From NCBI GenBank assembly GCA_004353515.1, contig SMNZ01000001.1:496001-560000 (forward strand): DNA of 64,000 nucleotides, given 5' to 3'. Each line of letters begins with the position of its first letter. Within the stretch, counting starts at the first letter, position 1. This DNA is from Alteromonadaceae bacterium M269 (GTDB lineage Bacteria; Pseudomonadota; Gammaproteobacteria; Enterobacterales; Alteromonadaceae). Below the pieces are notes generated by a model. The model saw nothing but the letters and a program-made list of their open reading frames with translations, was not told where the DNA came from and searched no databases. Made by a program: the position numbers and the translations under genes. Below, in pieces: positions 42,800 through 51,763 of this stretch.

Positions 42800-43579
42800 G
42801 TGAAAATAAAAACAATAATGGCTGTTTTGTTTGTATTAGGAGTTAATACAGCGTGGGCGAATGACTCATGCGGTCGATACGGATGTCCAACGGGTGCACC
42901 AAGCAATAATCAGGTCATTGAAAGACCCATTTATACCTTAAGCAATAACCGTACGACTAAATTTGCGGATTGGGTTGCTTATCGAGTGACACCAAGCACT
43001 ATCGATGGTCCGAGTCGTTCGAGAAATTTCCGTTCTGATCCGGCTATCTCCTCAAGATTTACGTTAGAACCGGATGATTACAGAGATGCTAACGCTGTAC
43101 TTAGAACGGATAGAGGACATCAGGTTCCGCTAGCTGCGTTTAGTAACACTGCAAATTGGAGAGATACAAACTATCTTTCTAACATCACACCACAAAGTTC
43201 TAATTTAAACCAAGGCCCTTGGGTAAGACTTGAAACCGCGGTTAGAAATCATGCGAGAGCAGGCAATGATGTTTTCGTTATTACGGGACCGCTTTATGAA
43301 TCTTTCTTTGGTGAGTTACCTCGTGCGAACGAACGTCATCAAATTCCATCAGGTTATTTTAAAGTTGTTGCCACAATCAGCAATTCGGGCTTTGTGAGAG
43401 CTGCTGGTTTTATCATGGAACAAGATAGTGGTAGAAGTGACAATTATTGTTCAAAAGAAACGACGATTGACGAAATAGAGCAGAGAACTGGCTTGAATAT
43501 TTTCCCAGGTTTCTCATTCAGTAAAGAACGTGCTGTTGAGTCAAGATTAGGTGGTATCGGCTCTGGTTTAGGTTGTTAA
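42800..43579 (+). CDS. Secreted DNA/RNA non-specific endonuclease (NucA type)
   Basis: The 259-residue nuclease has a signal peptide (residues 1-20). The catalytic motif is DRGHQVPLAAF at 104-114, with His107 as general base, and the metal-binding Asn137 in NLNQGPW follows, as in Serratia-type nucleases (NMxPQ / FNxGxW). Start is GTG 42800 with GGAG upstream. A role in nutrition or removal of extracellular DNA is inferred. A palindrome follows the stop. Confidence 0.9.
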   Translation: MKIKTIMAVLFVLGVNTAWANDSCGRYGCPTGAPSNNQVIERPIYTLSNNRTTKFADWVAYRVTPSTIDGPSRSRNFRSDPAISSRFTLEPDDYRDANAVLRTDRGHQVPLAAFSNTANWRDTNYLSNITPQSSNLNQGPWVRLETAVRNHARAGNDVFVITGPLYESFFGELPRANERHQIPSGYFKVVATISNSGFVRAAGFIMEQDSGRSDNYCSKETTIDEIEQRTGLNIFPGFSFSKERAVESRLGGIGSGLGC

Positions 43580-43597
43580 GACACTATTGTAAATCAT

Positions 43598-43624
43598 CAT
43601 ACTCGGCTAATTTAGTCGAGTATG
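43598..43624. terminator. Near-perfect 27-base palindrome between convergent genes
   Basis: CATACTCG (43598-43605) and CGAGTATG (43617-43624) form the outer stem; inner bases CTAA/TTAG continue it, with one wobble pair. It lies between the nuclease gene and the convergent lipoprotein gene and can end transcription from both sides. Confidence 0.6.
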
Positions 43625-43631
43625 AATTCTT

Positions 43632-44333
43632 CTATTCGCGTACACCATATACGAAGTCGCAGAAGTACAAATAAGAGTATTCGTCCTGGCTGATAAGCTT
43701 AATTTGATTAATTGTTCCTAATTTATCTATCTCAGAATCTTGCTGAATTTCAAAATAAAACCATTCATATCCTTCCTTCGGTCCCAAGCTAATATAAGGG
43801 TATTGAGTGATTCTCCAAATACCGGTCAGATAATCTGATTCTTTAGGGTAGGGAAGTTTATCCATAAGGAGTTCATAGGTTTTATTAGCGTTCAAATTCA
43901 GTGTTATGTGATTTTCACAATCAAAGCTATGGTACTCGTTTGCTACGTCTCTTTCGTTTATTTGCTCACGCAGTGTTGTTCCTTCGGGCAGGATAAATAA
44001 TCCTAGATTATTACGAGTATAAAAGTGTTTACCTTCAACTAAGGGTTGAGTGTTAAATATTGCTATGTTGAGTTCTGATAGTTGACTAACCAAGGTTGTT
44101 ACTGCGTCTCTATTTTTAATCAGGGGTGAATACAAAATAGTTGATTGGTTTAAGTTGGCTGGGAATTCATGCTGATTAACTTCTACATCAAAGCCAGATT
44201 CTTCAAGGCTATCAGTGATGTTCTTAATATTAGATTCCGATAGATACCGACCATATAAATGGACTTTCGTAGGTGCGGCACATGCAGTCAAAAAGAAGGC
44301 GATACAGAGAGCAATTGTAAGTTTCATATCCAT
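43632..44333 (-). CDS. Putative lipoprotein of unknown function
   Basis: The 233-residue product begins MDMKLTIALCIAFFLTACAA, with lipobox LTAC. Residues 25-100 look like a SPOR- or LytR_C-like alpha/beta unit (VHLYGRYLSESNIKNITDSLEESGFDVEV), and the rest is beta-rich with Trp/Tyr strands. AGGAGG lies upstream of the ATG. I do not recognise the family. It is divergent from the DUF885 gene, whose start is about 120 bases away. Confidence 0.55.
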   Translation of the reverse strand: MDMKLTIALCIAFFLTACAAPTKVHLYGRYLSESNIKNITDSLEESGFDVEVNQHEFPANLNQSTILYSPLIKNRDAVTTLVSQLSELNIAIFNTQPLVEGKHFYTRNNLGLFILPEGTTLREQINERDVANEYHSFDCENHITLNLNANKTYELLMDKLPYPKESDYLTGIWRITQYPYISLGPKEGYEWFYFEIQQDSEIDKLGTINQIKLISQDEYSYLYFCDFVYGVRE

Positions 44334-44456
44334 TAAGCTGAGGACCTCCTAATAAATTCTCATAAGATACTGTACTTAGCATTAGCACACCATTAATCTT
44401 GTGCGCTCTCAGAGTTACCATGCTCTAAAATCAAAATGTAAAAGGTTGAATAGATA

Positions 44457-46190
44457 ATGAAATCCATCGCTCAGTTTGTTTTTATGCTCTGCGTACTTTC
44501 CTCTGTTGGGACCACAGCGAATGCTGATGAAAAAGAGAAATTCGATGAACTGTTAAACGAACACTGGGACAATGTTCTGAAGGAACAAGTGTTCTTTAGA
44601 CGTGATCCTGATGTGTTTAGAATGAACGGGAAATTGCCGGATTTTAGTGAGAAAGGTCGTGAAAAGCGCCAAAAGTTTAATGAAAAAATACTGAGAAAGT
44701 TAAAGCGAATTGATGCATCAAAACTGAGTTATCAGGATAATATAAGCTATCGACTTTTTACCTACGAACGTGAGGCTGAAAAGGCGAGTTACGAACAGCC
44801 TGAACATTACTTTCCTATGAATATCTACGCAGGCTTTCATACTTACTTTGCAGAAGCTCCTGCCAAAATGTCTTTTTTGACCGAAGAAGACTACGACAAG
44901 TATCTGATCAGCTTGGCTGACTACCCTAGATATAATAGAGACTTTATCAAGACGTTGAGTGAAGCTATTGATAAAGGCCTAACACATTATTGTGGAAGCT
45001 TTGTTGGTTATGAGAAGACGATTAGCCGTTCAATATTCTCTGACGTCACAGATAGTGAATTCTACGCACCTGTTGCGAACTTCCCAAGCGCTATTTCAGC
45101 AGATAAGCAACAAGCATATAGAGCACAGGTCAGCAAACTTATTTCAGATACTGTTATCCCCGAATATCAGAGGTTTTATGACTTCTTTACAAAAGAGTAT
45201 ATGCCTAATTGCCGAAAAGAAGTTGGTATAACAAGCGTAGAAGGTGGTGAAGAGTATTATGACTATCTCATCAATTTCTACACAACAACGAATATGCCGG
45301 CCAAGGAGATCCATGAGCTAGGTCTTTCTGAAGTTACAAGGATTAAAGCAGCAATGAATGACATCATTCGTGATGTTAAATTTGCTGGTGGCTTTAAAGC
45401 CTTTTTAGATAGTTTAAGAGAAAACCCAGCAAACTATGCAGATAGTCCACAAGATTTATTGGAAAAAGCGTCATTTCTGGCTAAAAGAATGGAGGGCGAG
45501 CTACCTAAGTGGTTCTCAAAACTGCCTAGAGGAACTTACAATATCAAAGCGAGCCCAGGCGGCGGTGCCTATTACGTCGCAGGTGCGGGAGATGGTAAAA
45601 CATCAGGTACCTATTTCCTCGGCGCCAATAATTATAAAAGCGAGCCACTATATAATCTTGAGGCACTGACTTATCATGAAGCCGTTCCAGGTCATCATTT
45701 CCAAGGAACATTAGCGCAAGAGCTTGAAGTCCCTGAGTTCCGTAAGACTTTATATCACTCTGCTTATGGTGAAGGATGGGGATTGTATGCGGAAAGCCTA
45801 GGTAAAGATGCTGGTTTTTATCAAGATCCGTACAGTGATTTTGGGAGACTAACTTATGAAATGTGGAGAGCGTGTCGACTAGTTGTTGATACTGGAATGC
45901 ACGCATTTGGTTGGTCTCGAGAAAAAGCTGTGAATTTCCTGCTCAGCAACACAGCGCTAAGTGAACATGACGTTAATCGTGAAGTCGATCGCTACATTTC
46001 TTGGCCAGGCCAAGCATTATCTTACAAAATCGGTGAACTTAGAATTCAAGCGTTGAGGAAAAAAGCTGAATCAACATTGGGTAATAAGTTTGATATCAGG
46101 GCGTTTCATGACATCTTAATTGGTAATGGTTCTTTACCCATTGCCGTTCTTGAAGATGTGGTTAATGACTGGATTCAAGAGCAGCTGTGA
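44457..46190 (+). CDS. DUF885-family putative metallopeptidase, exported
   Basis: The 577-residue protein has a signal peptide (residues 1-23). The metal motif is HEAVPGHH at 407-414 (His407, Glu408 and the GHH pair), followed by YGEGWGLYAES with Glu439/Glu446, the usual DUF885 layout, which resembles a gluzincin. Family members are carboxypeptidase- or peptidase-like, mostly uncharacterised. It overlaps the next gene by 4 bases, which is unusual given the unrelated products. Confidence 0.82.
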   Translation: MKSIAQFVFMLCVLSSVGTTANADEKEKFDELLNEHWDNVLKEQVFFRRDPDVFRMNGKLPDFSEKGREKRQKFNEKILRKLKRIDASKLSYQDNISYRLFTYEREAEKASYEQPEHYFPMNIYAGFHTYFAEAPAKMSFLTEEDYDKYLISLADYPRYNRDFIKTLSEAIDKGLTHYCGSFVGYEKTISRSIFSDVTDSEFYAPVANFPSAISADKQQAYRAQVSKLISDTVIPEYQRFYDFFTKEYMPNCRKEVGITSVEGGEEYYDYLINFYTTTNMPAKEIHELGLSEVTRIKAAMNDIIRDVKFAGGFKAFLDSLRENPANYADSPQDLLEKASFLAKRMEGELPKWFSKLPRGTYNIKASPGGGAYYVAGAGDGKTSGTYFLGANNYKSEPLYNLEALTYHEAVPGHHFQGTLAQELEVPEFRKTLYHSAYGEGWGLYAESLGKDAGFYQDPYSDFGRLTYEMWRACRLVVDTGMHAFGWSREKAVNFLLSNTALSEHDVNREVDRYISWPGQALSYKIGELRIQALRKKAESTLGNKFDIRAFHDILIGNGSLPIAVLEDVVNDWIQEQL

Positions 46191-46438
46191 ATATGCATTT
46201 CATCGCCCAGGGGGCAGGTTTAGTCGGTGCAGCGTTTGTACTCTGCGCCTACTTTATGATCAGTCAAAAGAAATGGTCAGAAGGCCAAGTACGCTACCAT
46301 TTATTTAACATCCTGGGAGCGGGACTCATACTTTTTAGTCTGACATTTGACTTCAATATTGCTGCCTTTGTGATTCAAGTGTTTTGGATTGTTATTGGCT
46401 TTCTTGGTTTATATAGACTGAAGAATAAAGAATCCTAG
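46187..46438 (+). CDS. CBU_0592-like small membrane protein
   Basis: The 83-residue protein has three hydrophobic segments (GLVGAAFVLCAYFMI, NILGAGLILFSLTFDFNIAAFVIQ, IVIGFLGLYRL) in the pattern of CBU_0592 family proteins (about 80 residues; RYHLFNILGA signature). Function unknown. It starts at GTG 46187 (GTGA overlap with the DUF885 stop) or at ATG 46193. Confidence 0.7.
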   Translation: MNMHFIAQGAGLVGAAFVLCAYFMISQKKWSEGQVRYHLFNILGAGLILFSLTFDFNIAAFVIQVFWIVIGFLGLYRLKNKES

Positions 46439-46458
46439 AAAAGCTGTGCTCATGGATT

Positions 46459-47706
46459 CTAGTCACGTATAGAGTCCATGAGTTCGTCTGCCCACATAAG
46501 GCCCTGCCAGTATGCGCCATTTAGAGAGCATAAGGTCATAGGCCGTTCACCTTTTTCAAGCAACTTCAATGACGCGAGTACTTGTCCCATCTCTCCTGAT
46601 TGATCATTGAGTGCTACTTTAAGTTCATCACTGAGTGGCAACGATTCAACGATGTTATCCATATCGACACCTAACACTGCATCTATGCCAGAAAAAAGTC
46701 CCAAAGAAAAATAATCGCTAGGTTTACTTTCATCCATATCTTCGGCGTAAAGCTCAAGTGTTTTGGCACGACATAATAATGTCCTGAATATTTCGACAGG
46801 CTGTTCAGACTCCGATACCAGTAACAATATCATTGCCCATCTCTTGACCGCATCTATGCCAAGCATAACGACAGCTTCCTGCACATCTGTGACTTCTCTT
46901 ACAAAAGAAAATAGTGAACTGTTAACTAGCAAAATTAACTTCATCGCTAGGCGAGGGTCACAGGCAATAAGATCAGCAACTTCATTAATGGGAATGTCCG
47001 GCCTAGTCAGTTCGGAGAGTAACTTCAGTGTAACCTGCTTATTAACAGCGATTTTAGTTCCCTTGACTGCTTTCGGTTTTTCAAGGTAATAGCCTTGAAA
47101 CAGCTCGAACCCCAGATCCATACATTGATCGAACATATCGAAGGTTTCGACTTTTTCAGCTAATAACCTAACTGAGTAATCTTTGAGCGACTGAATCTTT
47201 TGCTGGACCTCTTCAATAGGGCATTGCAGTAGATCAACTTTGACGATAGAAACCAGGGGGAGAAACTTTTCTCTGTGAGGTTCAAAGATATAGTCATCCA
47301 AGGCAAACTCAAATCCCTGACGTTTAAGAGCCTTAATTTTAGTTAATACACTGGGTGTCGCAGGTACAGTTTCAAGTAACTCAAGAACAATTTTGTCTGT
47401 TTGGCTCGGGAAAAAGCTAGGAGATTCAATAAACTGCTCGTCAACGTTGATGAAAATTGGGTGATTAGCGTTGAATTTTTCCTCTATAACACAAGTGCAA
47501 ATATTGTTTAACAGCTCTCCAGTCGCTCCCATACCATCTTCGAGATCGTTAACATTATAGGTTGATCCTCGGTATAACATTTCAAAACCAAAAATTGAAT
47601 GATTCCGATTTAATATAGATTGCCTCGCCATCAACACTTCTTTTCCTTGCTGATAAAGAGCCGGATTTTGTTCAGAGGTATTACTGTTCTTAGCTACTCG
47701 TGTCAT
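46459..47706 (-). CDS. Degenerate EAL domain - HDOD domain signalling protein
   Basis: The 415-residue protein joins an EAL-like domain (residues 25-210) and an HDOD domain (from about 230). The EAL signature is changed to FGFEMLYR and the later EGVE-type motif to LLAEKVET, and the metal residues of active phosphodiesterases are missing (FALDDYIFEP instead of a DDFG loop), so it is not expected to cleave c-di-GMP. The HDOD part (LACDPRLAMKLILLVNSSLFSF) is typical. The YuxH/CdgJ type acts as a regulator of motility in some vibrios; a role here is inferred. Confidence 0.82.
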   Translation of the reverse strand: MTRVAKNSNTSEQNPALYQQGKEVLMARQSILNRNHSIFGFEMLYRGSTYNVNDLEDGMGATGELLNNICTCVIEEKFNANHPIFINVDEQFIESPSFFPSQTDKIVLELLETVPATPSVLTKIKALKRQGFEFALDDYIFEPHREKFLPLVSIVKVDLLQCPIEEVQQKIQSLKDYSVRLLAEKVETFDMFDQCMDLGFELFQGYYLEKPKAVKGTKIAVNKQVTLKLLSELTRPDIPINEVADLIACDPRLAMKLILLVNSSLFSFVREVTDVQEAVVMLGIDAVKRWAMILLLVSESEQPVEIFRTLLCRAKTLELYAEDMDESKPSDYFSLGLFSGIDAVLGVDMDNIVESLPLSDELKVALNDQSGEMGQVLASLKLLEKGERPMTLCSLNGAYWQGLMWADELMDSIRD

Positions 47707-48071
47707 AAAATTCTCTTACCGCTTAATTATTGTTCACGAAAAATAAGTGACTGATACATATTTTTTGATTTATATATTGAGCATAGTCTGATTTAAGTGG
47801 TTCGCAATAATGAAGCTTAGGTCAAAAATTTTGTCTTCGCTCAATTAATTTGTTCAAAGTAAACGGATATTTACGACCTTATAGTCGAGTAATAAAGTTT
47901 GAAACAAATCAAACATTCATCTCTGAGTATTAATCTTGTATAACGTGGTTTTAAAGAGACTAAAGTCTAATGGTGTGTTTTCGGGTGAGAATGCATAATT
48001 ACGACAGTATATAAGCCACATTGAGTTTAACTTTGTTGTAGTGGCTTCAGGAGTATTTGTCTTAAAGCCCA
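47707..48071. other. Divergent intergenic region
   Basis: 365 A+T-rich bases between the EAL-HDOD gene and the kinase gene. It should contain both promoters. No hairpin, repeat or recognisable operator was found. Confidence 0.4.
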
Positions 48072-49523
48072 ATGAAAATATCTACTAAGTTATTAGTCAT
48101 CGTTATTTTAACCTTGGCAGAAATCAGTTTGACCTTATGGTCTGTATTCGAGATATCAAAAGGGGCTAAATTCCATCAGCTCAATTCACTTCATCTAAAG
48201 TACAGTGCAGTTTTTTCCGAGCAAGTTGATAAATTAAATAGCGGGTATCAAATAGATACCGACATGCTAAGGCATACTATTGAGCAAATAAGACAGCAAC
48301 CCACGGAATGTTTGGCTCAAGTTAATATATTGAATGAAATTATCATGAAGCAGATAGGGACCTATCATGCACTTGGAATTTGTGAACAAGATATTATTGA
48401 ATCAAATAACGCCTTAGCGATCTTGGATAAGTTTGATAATAAAGAAATTGATGAAGAATCAGCGATAGTTGAACTTAAGAATTATGTTTTAATATTTAAT
48501 GAAAACTCCTCACTTTTTGAAAAGCCGATAGCGGACACCGTTTCTTTTGTGATGCGGACCATGATCCCTATGGTTATTTTCATCTCACTGTTTAACATTA
48601 TTTTTATCGGCTATATGTCCCGCAGTATTTCTGGTTCTATACGTGGCTTAATTTCGTTGATGTCGAGCGAAGGTAATAATGATGAGCTTGAACGAAAAAT
48701 TGATCAAAATGTATCGGGTGAATTAAAAGAGCTTTTAGACGTTACCAAAGAGCGGTTAACCAACGAAATCATGATGAACGAGGTGAATGAGAAGCTCGAG
48801 GCTGTTGTTACTGCGCGTACTCGTAGTCTTGAAAAAGCTAATTCTGAATTGGAACAGTTTGCTTACCGGACATCGCACGATCTAAAAGCTCCATTAACTT
48901 CAACTAAGGGGCTAGCCCGTTTTATTATTCAAGATATTGAAGGTGGTCAACTAGAAAATGCCAAGGATGATGCAAGCAAAATTGTTGAGCAAATGGGTAA
49001 GTTAGAAAGTTTGGTTGAGGGTATTTTATCTTTATCAGCAGCAAACTCCGATGTTGAGAATATAAAAGCGCTTGATATCAGAAAGTTAATTGATGAATCA
49101 AAAGAGCCTTACTCAGGTGACTTAGAAAGCATGAACTTTAAAGTTGTTGAGTCAATCCAGCTTGAATCTCCAATGATAAGTGAAGAAGTTCGAGTCAAAC
49201 AGATTATTGATAATCTTGTAAGCAATGCCATCAAGTATGCGGATAAAGCCAAGGAACAACCTTGCGTTAATATTTCAGTTTATGATGACCTCGATAACTA
49301 TTATTTAGATGTTGAAGATAATGGTTTAGGTATCCCTGAACACCGTCAAAATGAAGTGTTTCAAATGTTCAAGCGCTTTCATCCAACAGTTAACAAAGGA
49401 TCTGGGTTAGGTATGTCTATCATCAAAAAACACGTTGATAGCTTAAATGGCTCGATCGAAATGAAATCTTCAGAAAAGGGGACTAAGTTCTCCGTCGTAA
49501 TTCCCAGAGAAATAACAGAATGA
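48072..49523 (+). CDS. Membrane sensor histidine kinase (array copy 1)
   Basis: The 483-residue kinase has two membrane segments (about 5-27 and 162-182) that enclose a helical periplasmic domain of about 135 residues. A short HAMP-like/coiled-coil linker leads to the phosphoacceptor His269 in FAYRTSHDLKAPLTSTKGL and the HATPase domain (DNLVSNAIKYADKA; DNGLGIPEHRQNEVFQMFKRFH; GSGLGMSIIKKHV). The 'KAPLTSTKGL' and 'MFKRFH' type is common to kinases that pair with stand-alone receivers. Its stop overlaps the following receiver gene (ATGA). Confidence 0.87.
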   Translation: MKISTKLLVIVILTLAEISLTLWSVFEISKGAKFHQLNSLHLKYSAVFSEQVDKLNSGYQIDTDMLRHTIEQIRQQPTECLAQVNILNEIIMKQIGTYHALGICEQDIIESNNALAILDKFDNKEIDEESAIVELKNYVLIFNENSSLFEKPIADTVSFVMRTMIPMVIFISLFNIIFIGYMSRSISGSIRGLISLMSSEGNNDELERKIDQNVSGELKELLDVTKERLTNEIMMNEVNEKLEAVVTARTRSLEKANSELEQFAYRTSHDLKAPLTSTKGLARFIIQDIEGGQLENAKDDASKIVEQMGKLESLVEGILSLSAANSDVENIKALDIRKLIDESKEPYSGDLESMNFKVVESIQLESPMISEEVRVKQIIDNLVSNAIKYADKAKEQPCVNISVYDDLDNYYLDVEDNGLGIPEHRQNEVFQMFKRFHPTVNKGSGLGMSIIKKHVDSLNGSIEMKSSEKGTKFSVVIPREITE

Positions 49524-49948
49524 ACAAAATGAGTGTGCTTGTTGTCGATGACAACGAGATTGATCGATATATTCTATCGCGACAATTAAAAGAAAATGGG
49601 ATAGAAGATATTTTTGAGCAGAATGATGGAGAATCTGCGCTAAGTTTCATCGCACAACATGAAAATAATGTGCGCCAGTATGGTGATAAGTATCCTCCGG
49701 TTGTTATTTTTCTAGACATCAATATGCCTATCATTGGTGGATTTGATTTCCTAGAAAAGTTCTCAACGTTAAGGGAAGAACTCTCTTTAGAATCGTGCGT
49801 CATTATGATGTATTCCTCTTCTGAAAGAGAAGAAGATAAAAGAAGAGCTTCAAAATTTAGTTTTGTTAAAGACTATCTTGTTAAAGGTGATCTTACGCCC
49901 GAAATCCTCAAAGAAAAACTCGCTCCATTTATGACCTCTGAAAGCTAG
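49520..49948 (+). CDS. Single-domain response regulator (array copy 1)
   Basis: The 142-residue protein is only a receiver domain of the Rcp1-like type: VVDDNEIDRYILSRQL, phosphoacceptor Asp66 in IFLDINMP, Ser in MMYSSSERE, and Lys122 in DYLVKG. The residue after the lysine is Gly instead of the usual Pro. It has no output domain, so it may pass phosphoryl groups or act by protein contact. It is closely similar, without gaps, to the receiver at 51107-51523. Confidence 0.88.
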   Translation: MNKMSVLVVDDNEIDRYILSRQLKENGIEDIFEQNDGESALSFIAQHENNVRQYGDKYPPVVIFLDINMPIIGGFDFLEKFSTLREELSLESCVIMMYSSSEREEDKRRASKFSFVKDYLVKGDLTPEILKEKLAPFMTSES

Positions 49949-50069
49949 TTAAGAAAAGATAAATATTTCGTCAAAAAAATTCCTAATCCATGATTATGAG
50001 CTAGAATCTAAACTTGCTGGAACGCAATCATAACCATTGTATCTGTCGACAGTTACGGGAGCATGACGC

Positions 50070-50966
50070 TTGAATTCTATAGATTCTAAAAGCTGGAAAG
50101 AGAAGTTTGAGGAGAGTGAATTGGCTCGCCTCAAACTAGTTCAGCGATTAGATGATGAGCCTCAAAATGACGATAATCGTTGTTTAGAGCTGCAAGCCGA
50201 AAACAACAGATTAAAGGACGAAATCAATAACTTGCGTGAAGAGTATATACAATTCACCAGTATTGTTTCGCATGATTTTTGTGCGCCACTAAGACACATA
50301 ACGAATGGCGCTGATTTGCTTGAAAGTTCCTTACCTCAACCTCTTTCAGAAGATACTGAAGAGTTTCTGGAAATCATTAAAACCGCAGGTATTCGTTTAA
50401 GTAATCTCGTCGAAGCTCTATTGAGTTACTCCAGAGAACAAAGACATGAATCGAATCCCGAATTTATTGAACTTAACCAAGTTGTAGCGGATGTGTTATC
50501 GGCATTTGATGACACGATTACAGAAGACAATATTGCATTTCATCATGATGACTTGCCTCGTATTTATGCTGACCTCAGTGATATCAAACGTATCTTATAC
50601 ATATTGATAGACAATGCCATCAAATATCGTAAACCTGCATTAGATGGTCATTATGTCAGTATTAAACATACAAGACTGAAAGCTGGAGATGATGATCAAG
50701 CAATAAAGCAAGATAAACTATGTTTGACGGTAACAGATAACGGCATTGGTTTTGATAACAAGCATGTTAGCGATATTTTTAAGCCGTTAAAGAGACTAGT
50801 TCCAAGGGAAAGGTATGAAGGTGCAGGGGTTGGATTAGCAATAGCTAAAAAGATAGTCAGTCGGTATGCTGGAACAATTGAAGCAATCGGCGAAAAAGGC
50901 AATGGCGCGAGCTTTAACATCACGTTATCTGTTCCAATATATGACAGTGATAGCAACCACATTTAA
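50070..50966 (+). CDS. Cytoplasmic histidine kinase (array copy 2)
   Basis: The 298-residue kinase has no membrane or sensor domain: an N-terminal coiled coil (residues 12-62) leads straight to His68 in FTSIVSHDFCAPLRHI and the HATPase domain (IDNAIKYRKPA; VTDNGIGFDNKHVSDIFKPLKRL; GAGVGLAIAKKIV). The stand-alone layout resembles phytochrome-type or bacteriophytochrome kinases that lost the sensor. It starts at TTG 50070, with GGGAG upstream. A receiver gene follows. Confidence 0.82.
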   Translation: MNSIDSKSWKEKFEESELARLKLVQRLDDEPQNDDNRCLELQAENNRLKDEINNLREEYIQFTSIVSHDFCAPLRHITNGADLLESSLPQPLSEDTEEFLEIIKTAGIRLSNLVEALLSYSREQRHESNPEFIELNQVVADVLSAFDDTITEDNIAFHHDDLPRIYADLSDIKRILYILIDNAIKYRKPALDGHYVSIKHTRLKAGDDDQAIKQDKLCLTVTDNGIGFDNKHVSDIFKPLKRLVPRERYEGAGVGLAIAKKIVSRYAGTIEAIGEKGNGASFNITLSVPIYDSDSNHI

Positions 50967-51106
50967 TACACTTCATCTCTAACGATATTCTCGATTTACT
51001 TGCTCGTCGCAGAGCAACGTCATTAAGAAAATTAATTTCCCAATAAAATTGTTTTTTACCTGCTTTATAACTACGCTTGAGAAGGGTAAGTTTGTTAGAG
51101 AGTCGT

Positions 51107-51523
51107 ATGAAAGAGTTAAGTGTACTCATTGTTGATGACAGTGAAATAGATCGCTACATATTAACTCGTCAGCTACGTGAGAGTGGCGTAAAGAACATCT
51201 TTGAGCAGGATGATGGTTCGTCTGCGATAAAACAGTTGGAAGAGTTTGAAGCTAACAGCGATTTATACGAAGGAAAATTTCCACCCGTAATTATTTTTCT
51301 GGATATTAATATGCCCAATTTGGGCGGTTTTGGATTCTTGAAGAAGTTTGCTGAAGTTCGAAAAGAGTTAGGATTAGAATCATGCGTTATCATGATGTAC
51401 TCCTCATCGGAACGGCAAGAAGACAAAGAAAACGCTTATCAATTTGATTTTGTTAAAGATTATATCGTAAAAGGCGAACTTACGAGCGAAGATTTAAAAC
51501 GTAAATTAACCCCATTCTGTTAA
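51107..51523 (+). CDS. Single-domain response regulator (array copy 2)
   Basis: The 138-residue receiver has the same layout and residue numbers as the one at 49520: Asp66 in IFLDINMP, MMYSSSERQ and Lys122 in DYIVKG, again with Gly after Lys. The two align without gaps and well over half of the positions look identical, which indicates a gene duplication. The ATG at 51107 has GAGAG upstream; the frame is open to 51077. Its likely partner is the kinase at 50070. Confidence 0.87.
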   Translation: MKELSVLIVDDSEIDRYILTRQLRESGVKNIFEQDDGSSAIKQLEEFEANSDLYEGKFPPVIIFLDINMPNLGGFGFLKKFAEVRKELGLESCVIMMYSSSERQEDKENAYQFDFVKDYIVKGELTSEDLKRKLTPFC

Positions 51524-51763
51524 GTATTCAACGTCTATAACGCTCAGCTGTATTGGCAAAAAACAGACTAAAATTTTATCTAACCCTATAAGATTTACCA
51601 AAGGACTTACATTGAGAGCTTGCTTTTCATTTGTTTAAAAACATGACGTGGTCAGGTAATTTTTAATATTTATAAAAGTTGACTATAATTTCGAGGAAGC
51701 TGCGTTGGTAGCTAAATCACGCTCTTAAGTAAGGATCAATATTGATGTTTGCAGGGAACACAT

